In this document: one piece after another, positions 1 to 6,659 of the stretch
Layout: every line of letters begins with the position of its first letter
How positions within the stretch are numbered: position 1 is the first letter of the stretch
Source: a bacterium
Lineage (GTDB): Bacteria > Vulcanimicrobiota > CADAWZ01
NCBI GenBank assembly: GCA_024409025.1
Contig: JAKSUM010000058.1
Location: 1 to 7,512 of the forward strand
Reading direction: 5' to 3'
DNA: 7,512 nucleotides
Notes under the pieces: model-generated
The model's input: the letters and a program-made list of their open reading frames with translations, nothing else
What the model was told of the DNA's origin: nothing
Databases searched by the model: none
Made by a program: the position numbers and the translations under genes

Positions 1-73
1 TTTAAATGAAAAAGGCTTTGCAAAAGGCATTCCCACGCCGACTGAGTGGGAAGCCTCCGCAGGAGAAAGGTAA
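1..73 (+). pseudogene. 3' end of an upstream frame resembling a truncated SUMF1/FGE-sulfatase domain
   Basis: The frame entering at base 2 is open for 23 codons and stops at TAA 71-73. It contains the stretch GIPTPTEWEASAGER, preceded by LNEKGF. Formylglycine-generating-enzyme/SUMF1 (C-type-lectin-like) domains commonly carry a segment of the form WLNEK-G-x-RLPTEAEWEYAARGG, and the PT-x-x-EWE-x-x-A spacing matches. In intact members about 100 more residues follow, including the GNVWEW region. Here the frame ends about five residues after the EWE motif, so the upstream gene would be C-terminally truncated. No convincing continuation appears in the other two frames, although frame 3 has an isolated GNV at about 69-77. 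The match rests on a short stretch and a 23-codon open frame is not improbable by chance, so this is a moderate-to-low confidence call. It could instead be the natural C-terminus of an unrelated protein. Confidence 0.35.
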
Positions 74-208
74 TGTGAGAAAACCTGCAGTCTAACAAGA
101 AAAGAGAAAAAACAAAGGCAAAGTGCCGAATGAACGCAGACGCTGACCTTGCACTTTGACTGCCCGGAATTTAAAAATAGACTTAAAAGCAATGCTTTTT
201 TAAATACA
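74..208. other. Intergenic stretch with inverted repeats, no gene recognised
   Basis: No convincing reading frame lies here. The clearest structure is an inverted repeat pairing 119-126 (CAAAGTGC) with 151-158 (GCACTTTG), with 24 bases between. An alternative register pairs GGCA 117-120 with TGCC 161-164 outside AAGTGC/GCACTT. Just upstream, overlapping the end of the partial frame, TCCCAC 31-36 pairs with GTGGGA 46-51, and AGGC 25-28 with GCCT 53-56. A small A/T-rich hairpin, AAAAGC 185-190 / GCTTTT 194-199, is followed by T residues and could be a weak plus-strand terminator for upstream transcription. I compared the region with common riboswitches, 6S RNA and RNase P motifs from memory and found no match. 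Confidence 0.3.
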
Positions 209-234
209 AAAGCCGCATTATCTAATGCGGCTTT
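209..234 (-). terminator. Rho-independent terminator of the minus-strand exported-protein gene
   Basis: A perfect inverted repeat pairs 209-220 (AAAGCCGCATTA) with 223-234 (TAATGCGGCTTT), giving an 11-bp stem with a short ATCT loop. Read on the minus strand it begins 15 bases after the TAA stop at 252-250 and is followed by TTTTGTATTT, as expected for intrinsic termination. On the plus strand it is followed by an imperfect T-rich tract (ATGTGTTTTTG), so it may also block transcripts entering from the left. Confidence 0.8.
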
Positions 235-249
235 ATGTGTTTTTGCTTT

Positions 250-816
250 TTATATTTCAAGGACAACCATCATTGTTGTGAGAGTTCCTTTTCCGTCAAA
301 CTGAAAGTTAATCTCCTTGACATCCTTATATGAATAATAGCATTCAAATGCCTTGCCTTTTGTAACGAATGGCATTCCGTTCTTATGAGCATCCTTCTCG
401 CTGTCGCTGATTCCGTATGCTTTTAATACATCGCCGTATGAGCAGCCTGGGGCTATCTGTCTTGGAGTTTTAAGATTTCTCTTGCGTGATTCTATAAACT
501 GTATTTTTTTGCCTATTACTCCTATGCGTCCTTTTTCAAAGCTAAGGATCATCTTGTCGTACTTGTCACTGTCATTTAAGCTTACGTTATCTTTTATTCC
601 GTTTGCGAAGCTGAATCCGTCGGCTTTTACGAATTTTCCAAGCTCCTCTTTGGCAAGATTCATGTCGAAGTTTGAGTTTAACTCAAGCTTTCCTATTCTG
701 AAATCATACTCCGACAGAGGAACGTCAATGTTGCCTATTTTATTTTCGCAGAAGCCTGCGGATGCCATCAGGATTACTGTAGCGATGATTAAGAGTAATG
801 TATATGCTTTTTTCAT
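250..816 (-). CDS. Exported protein of unknown function (188 aa)
   Basis: I do not recognise a named family. Residues 1-20 form a classic signal peptide: MKK, then a hydrophobic core (about residues 6-18), then ASA before Gly21, a good signal peptidase I site. Cys23 is preceded by Phe, so this is not a normal lipobox. The mature part is about 165 residues with no further membrane segment. Its C-terminal half has the layout LKTPRQIAPGCSYGDVLKAYG (about 115-135), then YYSYKDVKEINFQFDGKG and a final MMVVLEI strand. This resembles small secreted proteins of anaerobes in which a TPRGI-x-x-GD-x-x-x-x-VLKAYG motif precedes beta strands; that comparison is from memory and assigns no function. The start at 816 is supported by AGGAG at 827-823, six bases upstream. 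The gene has its own promoter and terminator and is divergent from clpB. Confidence 0.85.
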   Translation of the reverse strand: MKKAYTLLLIIATVILMASAGFCENKIGNIDVPLSEYDFRIGKLELNSNFDMNLAKEELGKFVKADGFSFANGIKDNVSLNDSDKYDKMILSFEKGRIGVIGKKIQFIESRKRNLKTPRQIAPGCSYGDVLKAYGISDSEKDAHKNGMPFVTKGKAFECYYSYKDVKEINFQFDGKGTLTTMMVVLEI

Positions 817-822
817 TAGATG

Positions 823-827
823 CTCCT
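823..827 (-). promoter_or_regulatory. Ribosome binding site of the exported-protein gene
   Basis: AGGAG on the minus strand lies six bases before the ATG at 816-814. It fixes the start that gives a complete signal peptide. Confidence 0.75.
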
Positions 828-837
828 AAAAAAATTT

Positions 838-851
838 CAGAAATATTTCTG
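838..851. promoter_or_regulatory. Perfect 14-bp palindrome at the predicted transcription start of the minus-strand gene
   Basis: CAGAAATATTTCTG is a perfect inverted repeat with no spacer. It lies just downstream of the predicted minus-strand -10 (858-853) and is centred at about 844/845, where transcription would begin. That position suits a repressor operator. It could also be a weak hairpin in the 5' leader. The half-site matches no regulator I can name. Confidence 0.4.
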
Positions 852-852
852 T

Positions 853-882
853 TTTATGGAGGAAAACCCTTTATTGTGTCAA
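853..882 (-). promoter_or_regulatory. Sigma-70 type promoter for the exported-protein gene
   Basis: On the minus strand a consensus -35 TTGACA (882-877) is separated by 18 bases from CATAAA (858-853), which matches four of six -10 positions. The predicted start near 846 gives a leader of about 30 bases containing the AGGAG site. Confidence 0.55.
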
Positions 883-933
883 AATATATAAACAAAGTTG
901 ATAATAGTACACTAAAGTTTTATTCAATATATT

Positions 934-961
934 TTGAATTTTTATTGAATCTACTTAATAT
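934..961 (+). promoter_or_regulatory. Candidate housekeeping promoter for clpB
   Basis: TTGAAT (934-939) and TAATAT (956-961) are separated by 16 bases in an A/T-rich tract and would start transcription near 968. The resulting leader of about 17 bases is very short, so an upstream promoter such as TTGATA (898-903) with TATTCA (921-926) is a reasonable alternative. No CIRCE inverted repeat, CtsR-type direct repeat or clear sigma-32 element is visible, so heat-shock control cannot be read from this sequence. Confidence 0.4.
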
Positions 962-971
962 AAAAAACTTC

Positions 972-980
972 GGGGGAGGA
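972..980 (+). promoter_or_regulatory. clpB ribosome binding site
   Basis: GGGGGAGGA ends four bases before the ATG at 985-987. Its strong purine core supports this start, which also gives the expected ClpB N-terminus. Confidence 0.7.
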
Positions 981-984
981 TTTT

Positions 985-3567
985 ATGAGACAGGATAAGA
1001 TGACGGTAAAGGCTCATGAGGCGCTTCAGACGGCTATGGAATATGCCGGAGAGTACGGAAATCAGCAGATAGAACAGATTCATCTTCTCAAGGCTCTTCT
1101 TGCCCAAGAAGGCGGAGTCTGCGGAGACATAATTTCAAAGCTCGGGATAAACGCCTCGGATTTGGACAGGAGGATCGGAAACGAGCTTGGAAGACTTCCA
1201 AAGGTTCAGGGAAGCAACTCCGGTATATATCTGGCCCCTTCGTGCGTTGCTGCAATAGAGAAAGGCGAGCAGGAAGCCTCGAGAATGAAGGACGAGTTTA
1301 CTTCTACAGAGCATATGATGATAGGGATTGCATCGGATAAGGACTCTCCTGCAGGCAGGATATTGAGGGCTGTCGGAGCGTCTCCGGAAAATATATACAA
1401 GGCTCTTAATGACATAAGGGGAAATCAGAGGGTCACCGATCAGAATCCTGAAGACAAATATCAGGCTCTCAAAAAATATGCCAGAAACCTTACGGATCTT
1501 GCAAGAAGAGGAAAGCTGGATCCGGTTATAGGCCGTGACGGCGAGATAAGAAGATGCATACAGGTGCTTTCGAGAAGGACTAAAAATAATCCGGTCCTTA
1601 TAGGCGAGCCTGGTGTAGGCAAGACGGCTATTGCCGAAGGTCTTGCTCTCAGGATTGTGAGCGGAGATGTTCCTACAGGCCTTAAAAATAAGGATATAGC
1701 CGCTCTTGATCTTGGCGCAATGATTGCCGGAGCTAAATACAGGGGCGAATTTGAGGACAGGTTCAAGGCTCTTCTTGGAGAGGTTGAAAAATCTGAAGGA
1801 AGGGTAATCCTGTTTATTGACGAGCTTCATACGCTTGTCGGCGCGGGAGCGTCACAGGGAAGCGTTGATGCCGCCAATATGCTGAAGCCTGCTCTTGCAA
1901 GAGGCGAGCTCAGATGTATAGGGGCGACGACACTTGACGAGTACAGAAAGTATATAGAGAAGGATGCCGCTCTTGAGAGAAGGTTCCAGCCGGTTCTTGT
2001 TCAGGAGCCTGATGTTCAGGACGCAATAGCCATATTAAGAGGGCTGAAGGAAAAATACGAGGTGCATCATGGCGTAAGGATTCAGGATGGGGCCATCGTT
2101 GCGGCGGCTGTTCTCAGTAACAGGTATATTTCCGACAGATTTCTTCCGGATAAGGCGATTGACCTGATTGACGAGGCATCATCAAAGCTCAGGATGGAGA
2201 TTGACAGCATGCCGACTGAGATTGATGAGAATGAGAGAAGGATCCGCAGGCTTGAGATAGAAAAGCAGGCTCTTTCGAAAGAGACTGACGAAGGCTCGGC
2301 GGAAAGGCTTGAAGGCATCGAGAGGGAGCTTTCCAAGCTGAATGCCGAATCAGCGCAGATGAAAAAGCAGTGGGAAGACGAAAAGGGCAGCATAAGAAAA
2401 ATAAGTGCCCTTAAAGAGAAGATAGAAAACCTCAAGGCGGAAGAGGGGCTTGAAGAAAGAAAAGGCAATTTCGGAAGAGTCGGCGAGATTAGATATTCCC
2501 TTATTCCCGGAGCGGAAAAGGAGATAGCCGCCGAAAAGCAGATTCTTGCGGATATACAGAAGGATCGCAAGTTCCTGAAGGAAGAGGTTACTGAAGAGGA
2601 TGTGGCAGAGGTCGTTGCAAAATGGACCGGAATTCCAGTTGCAAAGATGCTCGAAGGCGAAATGCAGAAGCTTGTAAGAATGGAATCGGAGCTTGGAAAA
2701 CTCGTAATCGGTCAGGATGATGCGATTGCGGCTGTTGCCAATGCCGTAAGGAGGGCCCGCTCAGGAATCTCCGATCCCGACAGGCCTCTCGGATGCTTCC
2801 TTTTTCTCGGACCTACAGGCGTTGGAAAAACGGAGCTTGCAAAGAAGCTTGCAGAATTCCTCTTTGATACGGAAAAGGCTATGATAAGAATCGACATGAG
2901 CGAGTATATGGAAAAGCATTCCGTATCAAGGCTGATCGGAGCTCCTCCCGGATATGTCGGTTATGACGAGGGAGGCCAGCTGACTGAGGCTGTCAGAAGG
3001 AGACCCTACAGTGTGGTTCTTTTTGACGAAGTGGAAAAAGCCCATCCGGACGTGTTCAATGCATTGCTTCAGGTTCTCGATGACGGAAGAATGACTGACG
3101 GTCAGGGAAGGACTGTCGATTTCAGAAATACGATAATCATATTGACTTCGAATATCGGCTCTGCGTATATTAGGGATCTTGAAGATCCCGTCGAGATTTC
3201 AAAGAGGATTCAGGAGGAAGTAAAGCTTCATTTCAGGCCTGAATTCATAAACAGGCTCGATGAGACTGTTATATTCAATAAGCTTGGCAAGAATGAGATT
3301 GATTCCATAGTCAGAATACAGATTAAAAAGATGACTGAGAGGCTCAAAGACAGAAAGATTGATATTTCCGTTACTGACGGTGCCGTTGGATTCATTTCTG
3401 AAGCCGGATTCGACCCTGTTTACGGCGCAAGGCCCATAAAGAGGGCGGTTATAAAGCATCTTCAGGATCCTCTTGCTGCAGCAATCCTTTCAGGAAGCGT
3501 AAGACAGGGATCGGCTGTTACCGCCTGTCTTTCGGAGGACGGAGAAAGCATCATGTTCAGACAGTAA
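985..3567 (+). CDS. clpB: ClpB, ATP-dependent protein disaggregase (Hsp100, AAA+)
   Basis: ClpB forms a cytoplasmic hexameric ring that threads aggregated proteins through its pore and, with DnaK/DnaJ/GrpE, returns them to a foldable state. At 860 aa it is full length for the family. Residues 1 to about 150 are the Clp N domain. The first AAA module has Walker A GEPGVGKT (207-214), pore Tyr252, Walker B with Asp279/Glu280 and Arg332/Arg333 as arginine fingers. A charged coiled-coil middle domain (about 403-535) is the hallmark separating ClpB from ClpA/ClpC. The second module has Walker A GPTGVGKT (609-616), pore loop GYVGY with Tyr657, Walker B with Asp681/Glu682, arginine finger Arg757 and sensor-2 GAR with Arg816. 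All key residues are intact. No ClpP-docking IGF/IGL loop was seen, as expected for a disaggregase. The CBM9-like gene starts 14 bases after the stop and is probably cotranscribed. Confidence 0.98.
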   Translation: MRQDKMTVKAHEALQTAMEYAGEYGNQQIEQIHLLKALLAQEGGVCGDIISKLGINASDLDRRIGNELGRLPKVQGSNSGIYLAPSCVAAIEKGEQEASRMKDEFTSTEHMMIGIASDKDSPAGRILRAVGASPENIYKALNDIRGNQRVTDQNPEDKYQALKKYARNLTDLARRGKLDPVIGRDGEIRRCIQVLSRRTKNNPVLIGEPGVGKTAIAEGLALRIVSGDVPTGLKNKDIAALDLGAMIAGAKYRGEFEDRFKALLGEVEKSEGRVILFIDELHTLVGAGASQGSVDAANMLKPALARGELRCIGATTLDEYRKYIEKDAALERRFQPVLVQEPDVQDAIAILRGLKEKYEVHHGVRIQDGAIVAAAVLSNRYISDRFLPDKAIDLIDEASSKLRMEIDSMPTEIDENERRIRRLEIEKQALSKETDEGSAERLEGIERELSKLNAESAQMKKQWEDEKGSIRKISALKEKIENLKAEEGLEERKGNFGRVGEIRYSLIPGAEKEIAAEKQILADIQKDRKFLKEEVTEEDVAEVVAKWTGIPVAKMLEGEMQKLVRMESELGKLVIGQDDAIAAVANAVRRARSGISDPDRPLGCFLFLGPTGVGKTELAKKLAEFLFDTEKAMIRIDMSEYMEKHSVSRLIGAPPGYVGYDEGGQLTEAVRRRPYSVVLFDEVEKAHPDVFNALLQVLDDGRMTDGQGRTVDFRNTIIILTSNIGSAYIRDLEDPVEISKRIQEEVKLHFRPEFINRLDETVIFNKLGKNEIDSIVRIQIKKMTERLKDRKIDISVTDGAVGFISEAGFDPVYGARPIKRAVIKHLQDPLAAAILSGSVRQGSAVTACLSEDGESIMFRQ

Positions 3568-3581
3568 GGAAAGGCTTTATT

Positions 3582-4157
3582 ATGCGTATAAATGAATCAG
3601 GAGGTTTGGAGCTTGCGGAAAAGCTTTCGGATTATTCGGGAAAGGAGGCTCCGGAAAAGATTAGGACGTTTTTCAGGGCTTCCGGAACGGAAAATGGTCT
3701 GGAGCTTGTTTTTGAGAGCCGTTTTGAATCGCTTAGAACGGCTCCCGATGATGCCGAGACGCTCGGCGGCAAGACTTTGAGATTATGGGACATTAGCGAT
3801 GTTTTTGAAATGTTTGTTTCATGGGGCGAGCTGAAAAAGTACAGGGAATTCCAATTTGCCCCTGACGGAAGATTTCTTGATATTGATATAGATGCTTCCG
3901 GAAGCGGCAGGAAGACGGATTTTTCATGGGAATCCGGACTCAGCTATGAGGCGTCTGCGGAAAAAGGAATATGGCATGGAAGGGCTTTAATCCCTTGGAG
4001 TGCGTTTCCGTGCGGAAAACCTGCGGAAGGGGACGTATGGCATATAAACTTTTATGGGATTATGAATACCGCATCTGAAACCGCATACCTTGCCTGGTCT
4101 CCTGTACATGAAATAAATTTCCATAAGCCCGAATGCTTTGGAGAGATTATCTTCTGA
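3582..4157 (+). CDS. CBM9-like (carbohydrate-binding family 9-type) domain protein, 191 aa
   Basis: The protein is a single beta-rich domain of the carbohydrate-binding-module-9-like type. Supporting stretches are RLWDISDVFEMFV (about 67-79), the strand pair YREFQFAPDGRFLDIDID (87-104), a lone IPWSAF (137-142), DVWHINFYGI (151-160) and the C-terminal LAWSPVHEINFHKPECFGEI, the usual end of CBM9-like domains. In xylanases CBM9 binds sugar chain ends; free-standing bacterial CBM9-like proteins mostly have no known ligand. There is no signal peptide, membrane segment or fused catalytic domain, so a cytoplasmic location is expected, which is odd for a carbohydrate-binding fold. The start at 3582 follows AAGGAAAGG (3566-3574), which overlaps the clpB stop and is spaced seven bases. 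Cotranscription with clpB is likely and a strong terminator follows. The fold assignment is fairly secure; the biological role is unknown. Confidence 0.85.
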   Translation: MRINESGGLELAEKLSDYSGKEAPEKIRTFFRASGTENGLELVFESRFESLRTAPDDAETLGGKTLRLWDISDVFEMFVSWGELKKYREFQFAPDGRFLDIDIDASGSGRKTDFSWESGLSYEASAEKGIWHGRALIPWSAFPCGKPAEGDVWHINFYGIMNTASETAYLAWSPVHEINFHKPECFGEIIF

Positions 4158-4160
4158 AAA

Positions 4161-4200
4161 AAAGCTCTTCTGCCATAAAATGGCAGAAGGGCTTTTTTTT
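4161..4200 (+). terminator. Strong rho-independent terminator after the clpB / CBM9-like unit
   Basis: A 15-bp stem pairs 4161-4175 with 4181-4195 around a TAAAA loop (one G-U pair), and T residues run to 4200. It begins three bases after the CBM9-like stop. The minus strand of the left arm also ends in a run of T, so the element can work in both directions between convergent genes. Confidence 0.92.
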
Positions 4201-4226
4201 CCCTTCTCAGTCGTAATACTCTATAA

Positions 4227-4271
4227 TATCTGAAGGCTGGCAACAAAAGTATCTGCATAGCCTGTCAGATA
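4227..4271. repeat. Imperfect inverted repeat in the intergenic region
   Basis: TATCTGA (4227-4233) pairs with TCAGATA (4265-4271). Inside it GGCT (4235-4238) pairs with AGCC (4259-4262), separated by a one-base and a two-base bulge. This gives an 11-bp stem with a 20-base loop. A competing repeat, ATCTGCA (4251-4257) with TGCAGAT (4279-4285), shares part of it. Neither is followed by a T tract, so it is not an obvious terminator. No gene lies between 4206 and 4350. Confidence 0.45.
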
Positions 4272-4323
4272 GTATATTTGCAGATCATATATGTAAGCTG
4301 TTTTTATAATATGGGAGCGTAAA

Positions 4324-4350
4324 ACCCACTACCCTTGGGTGGTGGGTAGT
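4324..4350 (-). terminator. GC-rich hairpin directly after priA; likely terminator, possibly an IS200/IS605-type end
   Basis: ACCCAC (4324-4329) and ACCC (4331-4334) pair with GGGT (4337-4340) and GTGGGT (4342-4347). The single central T/G position can wobble-pair in plus-strand RNA but is an A/C mismatch in minus-strand RNA. A second, exclusive pairing joins ACTACCC (4328-4334) with GGGTAGT (4344-4350). On the minus strand the element abuts the priA stop and is followed by TTTT, compatible with termination. The ACCCAC...GTGGGT layout also resembles subterminal hairpins of IS200/IS605 elements, but no transposase is present. Confidence 0.55.
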
Positions 4351-6558
4351 TCACAGAAATGAGGTTGAATCGGCATCTATGAATGAGGAGACGAATTTGT
4401 TTTTCAGCCTTTCGGAAATTGCCCTGTATTTTGCTGTTACTGCAGGCACATTCCTGCACTTTATATTGAGCTGCATCCTGAATATGCCGTTTATCCTTCC
4501 TATTGGGCAGAGTGCCGGCCCCGTCTTTACCTCCCCATCGGCGCATTCGAAGAGCTCGCTGAATTTTTTTGCATATCTGCTGCATAGCTCTGAATCCTGA
4601 GACTGAAATACTATTCTGACAAGATGATTATACGGAGGATATCCGAATTCTTTTCTTGCATTGAGCTCGTTCAGGCAGAAAAAATTGAAATTTCCTGAGA
4701 GTGATGCTTTTATTGCCGGATGCTCGGGATCGTATGTCTGAATCACGCAGAGAGATTCCTCAAGCCGCCTCCCTGCCCTTCCGCATACCTGCATCAGGAG
4801 CTGGTGGGTTTTCTCCGGAGCCCTGAAGTCAGGCATTGCAAATGAGGTGTCTGCAAGAACTACTGCTGAAAGCGAGACGTTTGGAAAATCGAACCCCTTG
4901 GCAATCATCTGTGTCCCTATCAGTATGTCCGCTTCCCCGTTCTTGAAGGACCTGTATATGGTCTCTGCGGAATCCCTTTTTGAAACGCTGTCACGATCCA
5001 TTCTGAGAATTCTTGCTTCAGGAAAAAGAGAATGTATCTCATCTTCAATTCTCTGCGTTCCACCGCCTCCGGGTTTCAGGTTCAGGCTTCTGCATGACGG
5101 GCATTCGTCGTCCGGAGTTTTTGAATATCCGCAGTAATGGCACTTCAGCGAAGGCGGACTTTTGTGAAATCTGAGAGCTATGTCACAATTCGGGCAGGTT
5201 ATTATTTTCCCGCAGTCCTCACAGAACAGGTAGTTAAAAAATCCCCTCCTGTTTATGAATAGTATTGCCTGATGTCCTTCTTTAAGCGCTTTCCCTATTT
5301 TTTTAGCAAGAAACGGGCTGATCATGCCTTCTTTGTTCCTGTTCCATGGCATTTTCATGTCAATGACTTTGATTTCCGGAGTATTGCCGGATATTCTCTT
5401 AGGCAGCTCTATGAGCCTGTATCCTCCTGAAACCGCCCTCAAGTAGGTTTCAAATGAAGGTGTTGCAGAGCCGAGCAGGAGAAGGCACCCATTGGATGCC
5501 GCCCTTTTTACGGCAACATGGCGGGCGTGGTATCTTGGGGAATTCTCCTGCTTGTATGCGTTTTCATGCTCCTCATCTATTATTATGATTCCCAGATCGG
5601 ATACTGGCGCAAAGATGGCGCTTCTTGCGCCAAGTATTACCCTTGCCTCGCCTCTCATAATCCTGCGCCATTCGCTTCCACGTACGGAATCGCTCAGTCC
5701 TGAATGGAGTATTGCGACCTGCTCTCCGAACCTGCTCCTGTATATTCCGGCAAATTGGGCTGTAAGAGAAAGCTCCGGAACAAGGACTATTGCATTTTTG
5801 CCCATTGACAGTGCTTTTTCTATTGCTTCCATGTAGACAACAGTCTTTCCGCTTCCCGTCACTCCTAAAAGAAGTGCTCCGGACGCCTTCCCCGACTGCA
5901 TCAGCTCAGTTATTTCTGACAGGGCTTTTTCCTGATCTGGACTTAATGAGAATGAAGGATCTTTTTCAAGGGGCTCAAAACGTTTTCCGCCTGATTGTTC
6001 TGAAAAGGTCTCCTCAAGCCGTATAAGTCCTTTTGATTCGAGGATTCGGAGCTGGGCAAGAGGCATCTGCCCTGTCTTTATAACTTCGCCCTTGCCTGCC
6101 TCAAGAATCTCCTCAAAGATCCTTCTCTGACGCAGCGCATTCTTCCCTATAGCTGAAGGATCTCTGCTTATTACCTTGATCAGTATCTCCTTCTTTAAAC
6201 CTGCTCCCATTTTTACCTTGCCGTCTTCTGTGGAAAAATGTGACGGAAGGGCGGCATTTACAGCTTCAAGAAAAGAGCAGCCGTAATAATCCCTCATCCA
6301 TATTATTATGTCCTGCATCTCTTTTCGCCATGCGGATTCTTCTGCCAGCGCTCCTGTTATGCTTTTAATTGTTGTTCCGTAAGGAAGCTGGCATGTTTCA
6401 GTTATCCTTATGACGAATCCTTCCGCCTCGCCTTTGCCTAACGGAACGGAAACTATAGAGCCGGGGAATATTTTTTCTTTTAATGCGTCTGGTATTTCGT
6501 ATGTAAATAGCCTGTCCAATGACTTGGATTTTCTGTTTATAAGTATCTCTGCGTACAT
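4351..6558 (-). CDS. priA: PriA, primosomal replication-restart helicase
   Basis: PriA binds stalled or repaired replication forks, unwinds lagging-strand DNA 3' to 5' and starts primosome assembly to reload the replicative helicase. Numbering is from the start chosen here (735 aa). The N-terminus MYAEILINRKS...LDRLFTYEIP is the usual beginning of the 3'-DNA-binding domain. Then come Walker A GVTGSGKT (232-239), the DEEH box (328-331), GSAT (363-366), eight zinc-binding cysteines in four CxxC pairs (446/449, 455/458, 473/476, 486/489), the GTQMIAKGFDFP motif (about 548-559) and QVCGRAGR (590-597). The end, DADSTSFL, matches typical PriA termini, so the TGA at 4353-4351 is a true stop. The frame extends 20 codons upstream to an ATG at 6618. 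I prefer 6558 because family similarity begins there and the extra stretch overlaps a strong divergent promoter. Neither start has a good ribosome binding site. Confidence 0.95.
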   Translation of the reverse strand: MYAEILINRKSKSLDRLFTYEIPDALKEKIFPGSIVSVPLGKGEAEGFVIRITETCQLPYGTTIKSITGALAEESAWRKEMQDIIIWMRDYYGCSFLEAVNAALPSHFSTEDGKVKMGAGLKKEILIKVISRDPSAIGKNALRQRRIFEEILEAGKGEVIKTGQMPLAQLRILESKGLIRLEETFSEQSGGKRFEPLEKDPSFSLSPDQEKALSEITELMQSGKASGALLLGVTGSGKTVVYMEAIEKALSMGKNAIVLVPELSLTAQFAGIYRSRFGEQVAILHSGLSDSVRGSEWRRIMRGEARVILGARSAIFAPVSDLGIIIIDEEHENAYKQENSPRYHARHVAVKRAASNGCLLLLGSATPSFETYLRAVSGGYRLIELPKRISGNTPEIKVIDMKMPWNRNKEGMISPFLAKKIGKALKEGHQAILFINRRGFFNYLFCEDCGKIITCPNCDIALRFHKSPPSLKCHYCGYSKTPDDECPSCRSLNLKPGGGGTQRIEDEIHSLFPEARILRMDRDSVSKRDSAETIYRSFKNGEADILIGTQMIAKGFDFPNVSLSAVVLADTSFAMPDFRAPEKTHQLLMQVCGRAGRRLEESLCVIQTYDPEHPAIKASLSGNFNFFCLNELNARKEFGYPPYNHLVRIVFQSQDSELCSRYAKKFSELFECADGEVKTGPALCPIGRINGIFRMQLNIKCRNVPAVTAKYRAISERLKNKFVSSFIDADSTSFL

Positions 6559-6566
6559 GTTTGCTG

Positions 6567-6595
6567 TTGCTAATGTATTGCCGTAATGATATAAT
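6567..6595 (+). promoter_or_regulatory. Strong extended -10 promoter for the alpha-2-macroglobulin-family gene
   Basis: TTGCTA (6567-6572) is followed after 17 bases by a perfect TATAAT (6590-6595) carrying the extended -10 TG at 6587-6588. Transcription would begin near 6602, giving a leader of about 58 bases. The element overlaps the optional 20-codon extension of priA, which argues that this extension is not translated. Confidence 0.72.
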
Positions 6596-6607
6596 TTATA
6601 AAAATAT

Positions 6608-6633
6608 GCCGGATTCATGCGTTCAGATCCGGC
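6608..6633 (+). other. Hairpin in the 5' leader of the alpha-2-macroglobulin-family gene
   Basis: GCCGGAT (6608-6614) pairs exactly with ATCCGGC (6627-6633) around a 12-base loop. It starts about six bases after the predicted transcription start and ends 14 bases before GGAGG, so it could protect the mRNA 5' end. No run of T follows, so it is not an intrinsic terminator. The alternative priA ATG lies in its loop on the other strand. Confidence 0.45.
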
Positions 6634-6644
6634 TGAAAAATAAA

Positions 6645-6653
6645 TAAGGAGGT
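6645..6653 (+). promoter_or_regulatory. Consensus Shine-Dalgarno sequence
   Basis: TAAGGAGGT is essentially the full anti-Shine-Dalgarno complement. GGAGG (6648-6652) lies seven bases before the ATG at 6660-6662. It fixes the start that encodes a lipoprotein signal peptide. Confidence 0.85.
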
Positions 6654-6659
6654 ATTTGC

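Noticed and set aside
1..180. Known riboswitch, 6S RNA, RNase P RNA or diversity-generating retroelement target
   Set aside because: The conserved cores I know for these RNAs are absent. There is no reverse transcriptase or template repeat in the window to support a retroelement.
883..984. Heat-shock control element upstream of clpB
   Set aside because: No TTAGCACTC/GAGTGCTAA inverted repeat, CtsR-type repeat or clear sigma-32 boxes could be found; only housekeeping-type promoter matches are visible.
1135..1830. Long minus-strand frame (231 codons) antisense to clpB, with similar shorter ones
   Set aside because: They lie opposite a fully conserved ClpB coding sequence, have unlikely compositions and lack ribosome sites; they are shadows of clpB.
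4379..6026. Several plus-strand frames opposite priA
   Set aside because: They mirror the conserved PriA coding sequence and encode no recognisable protein.
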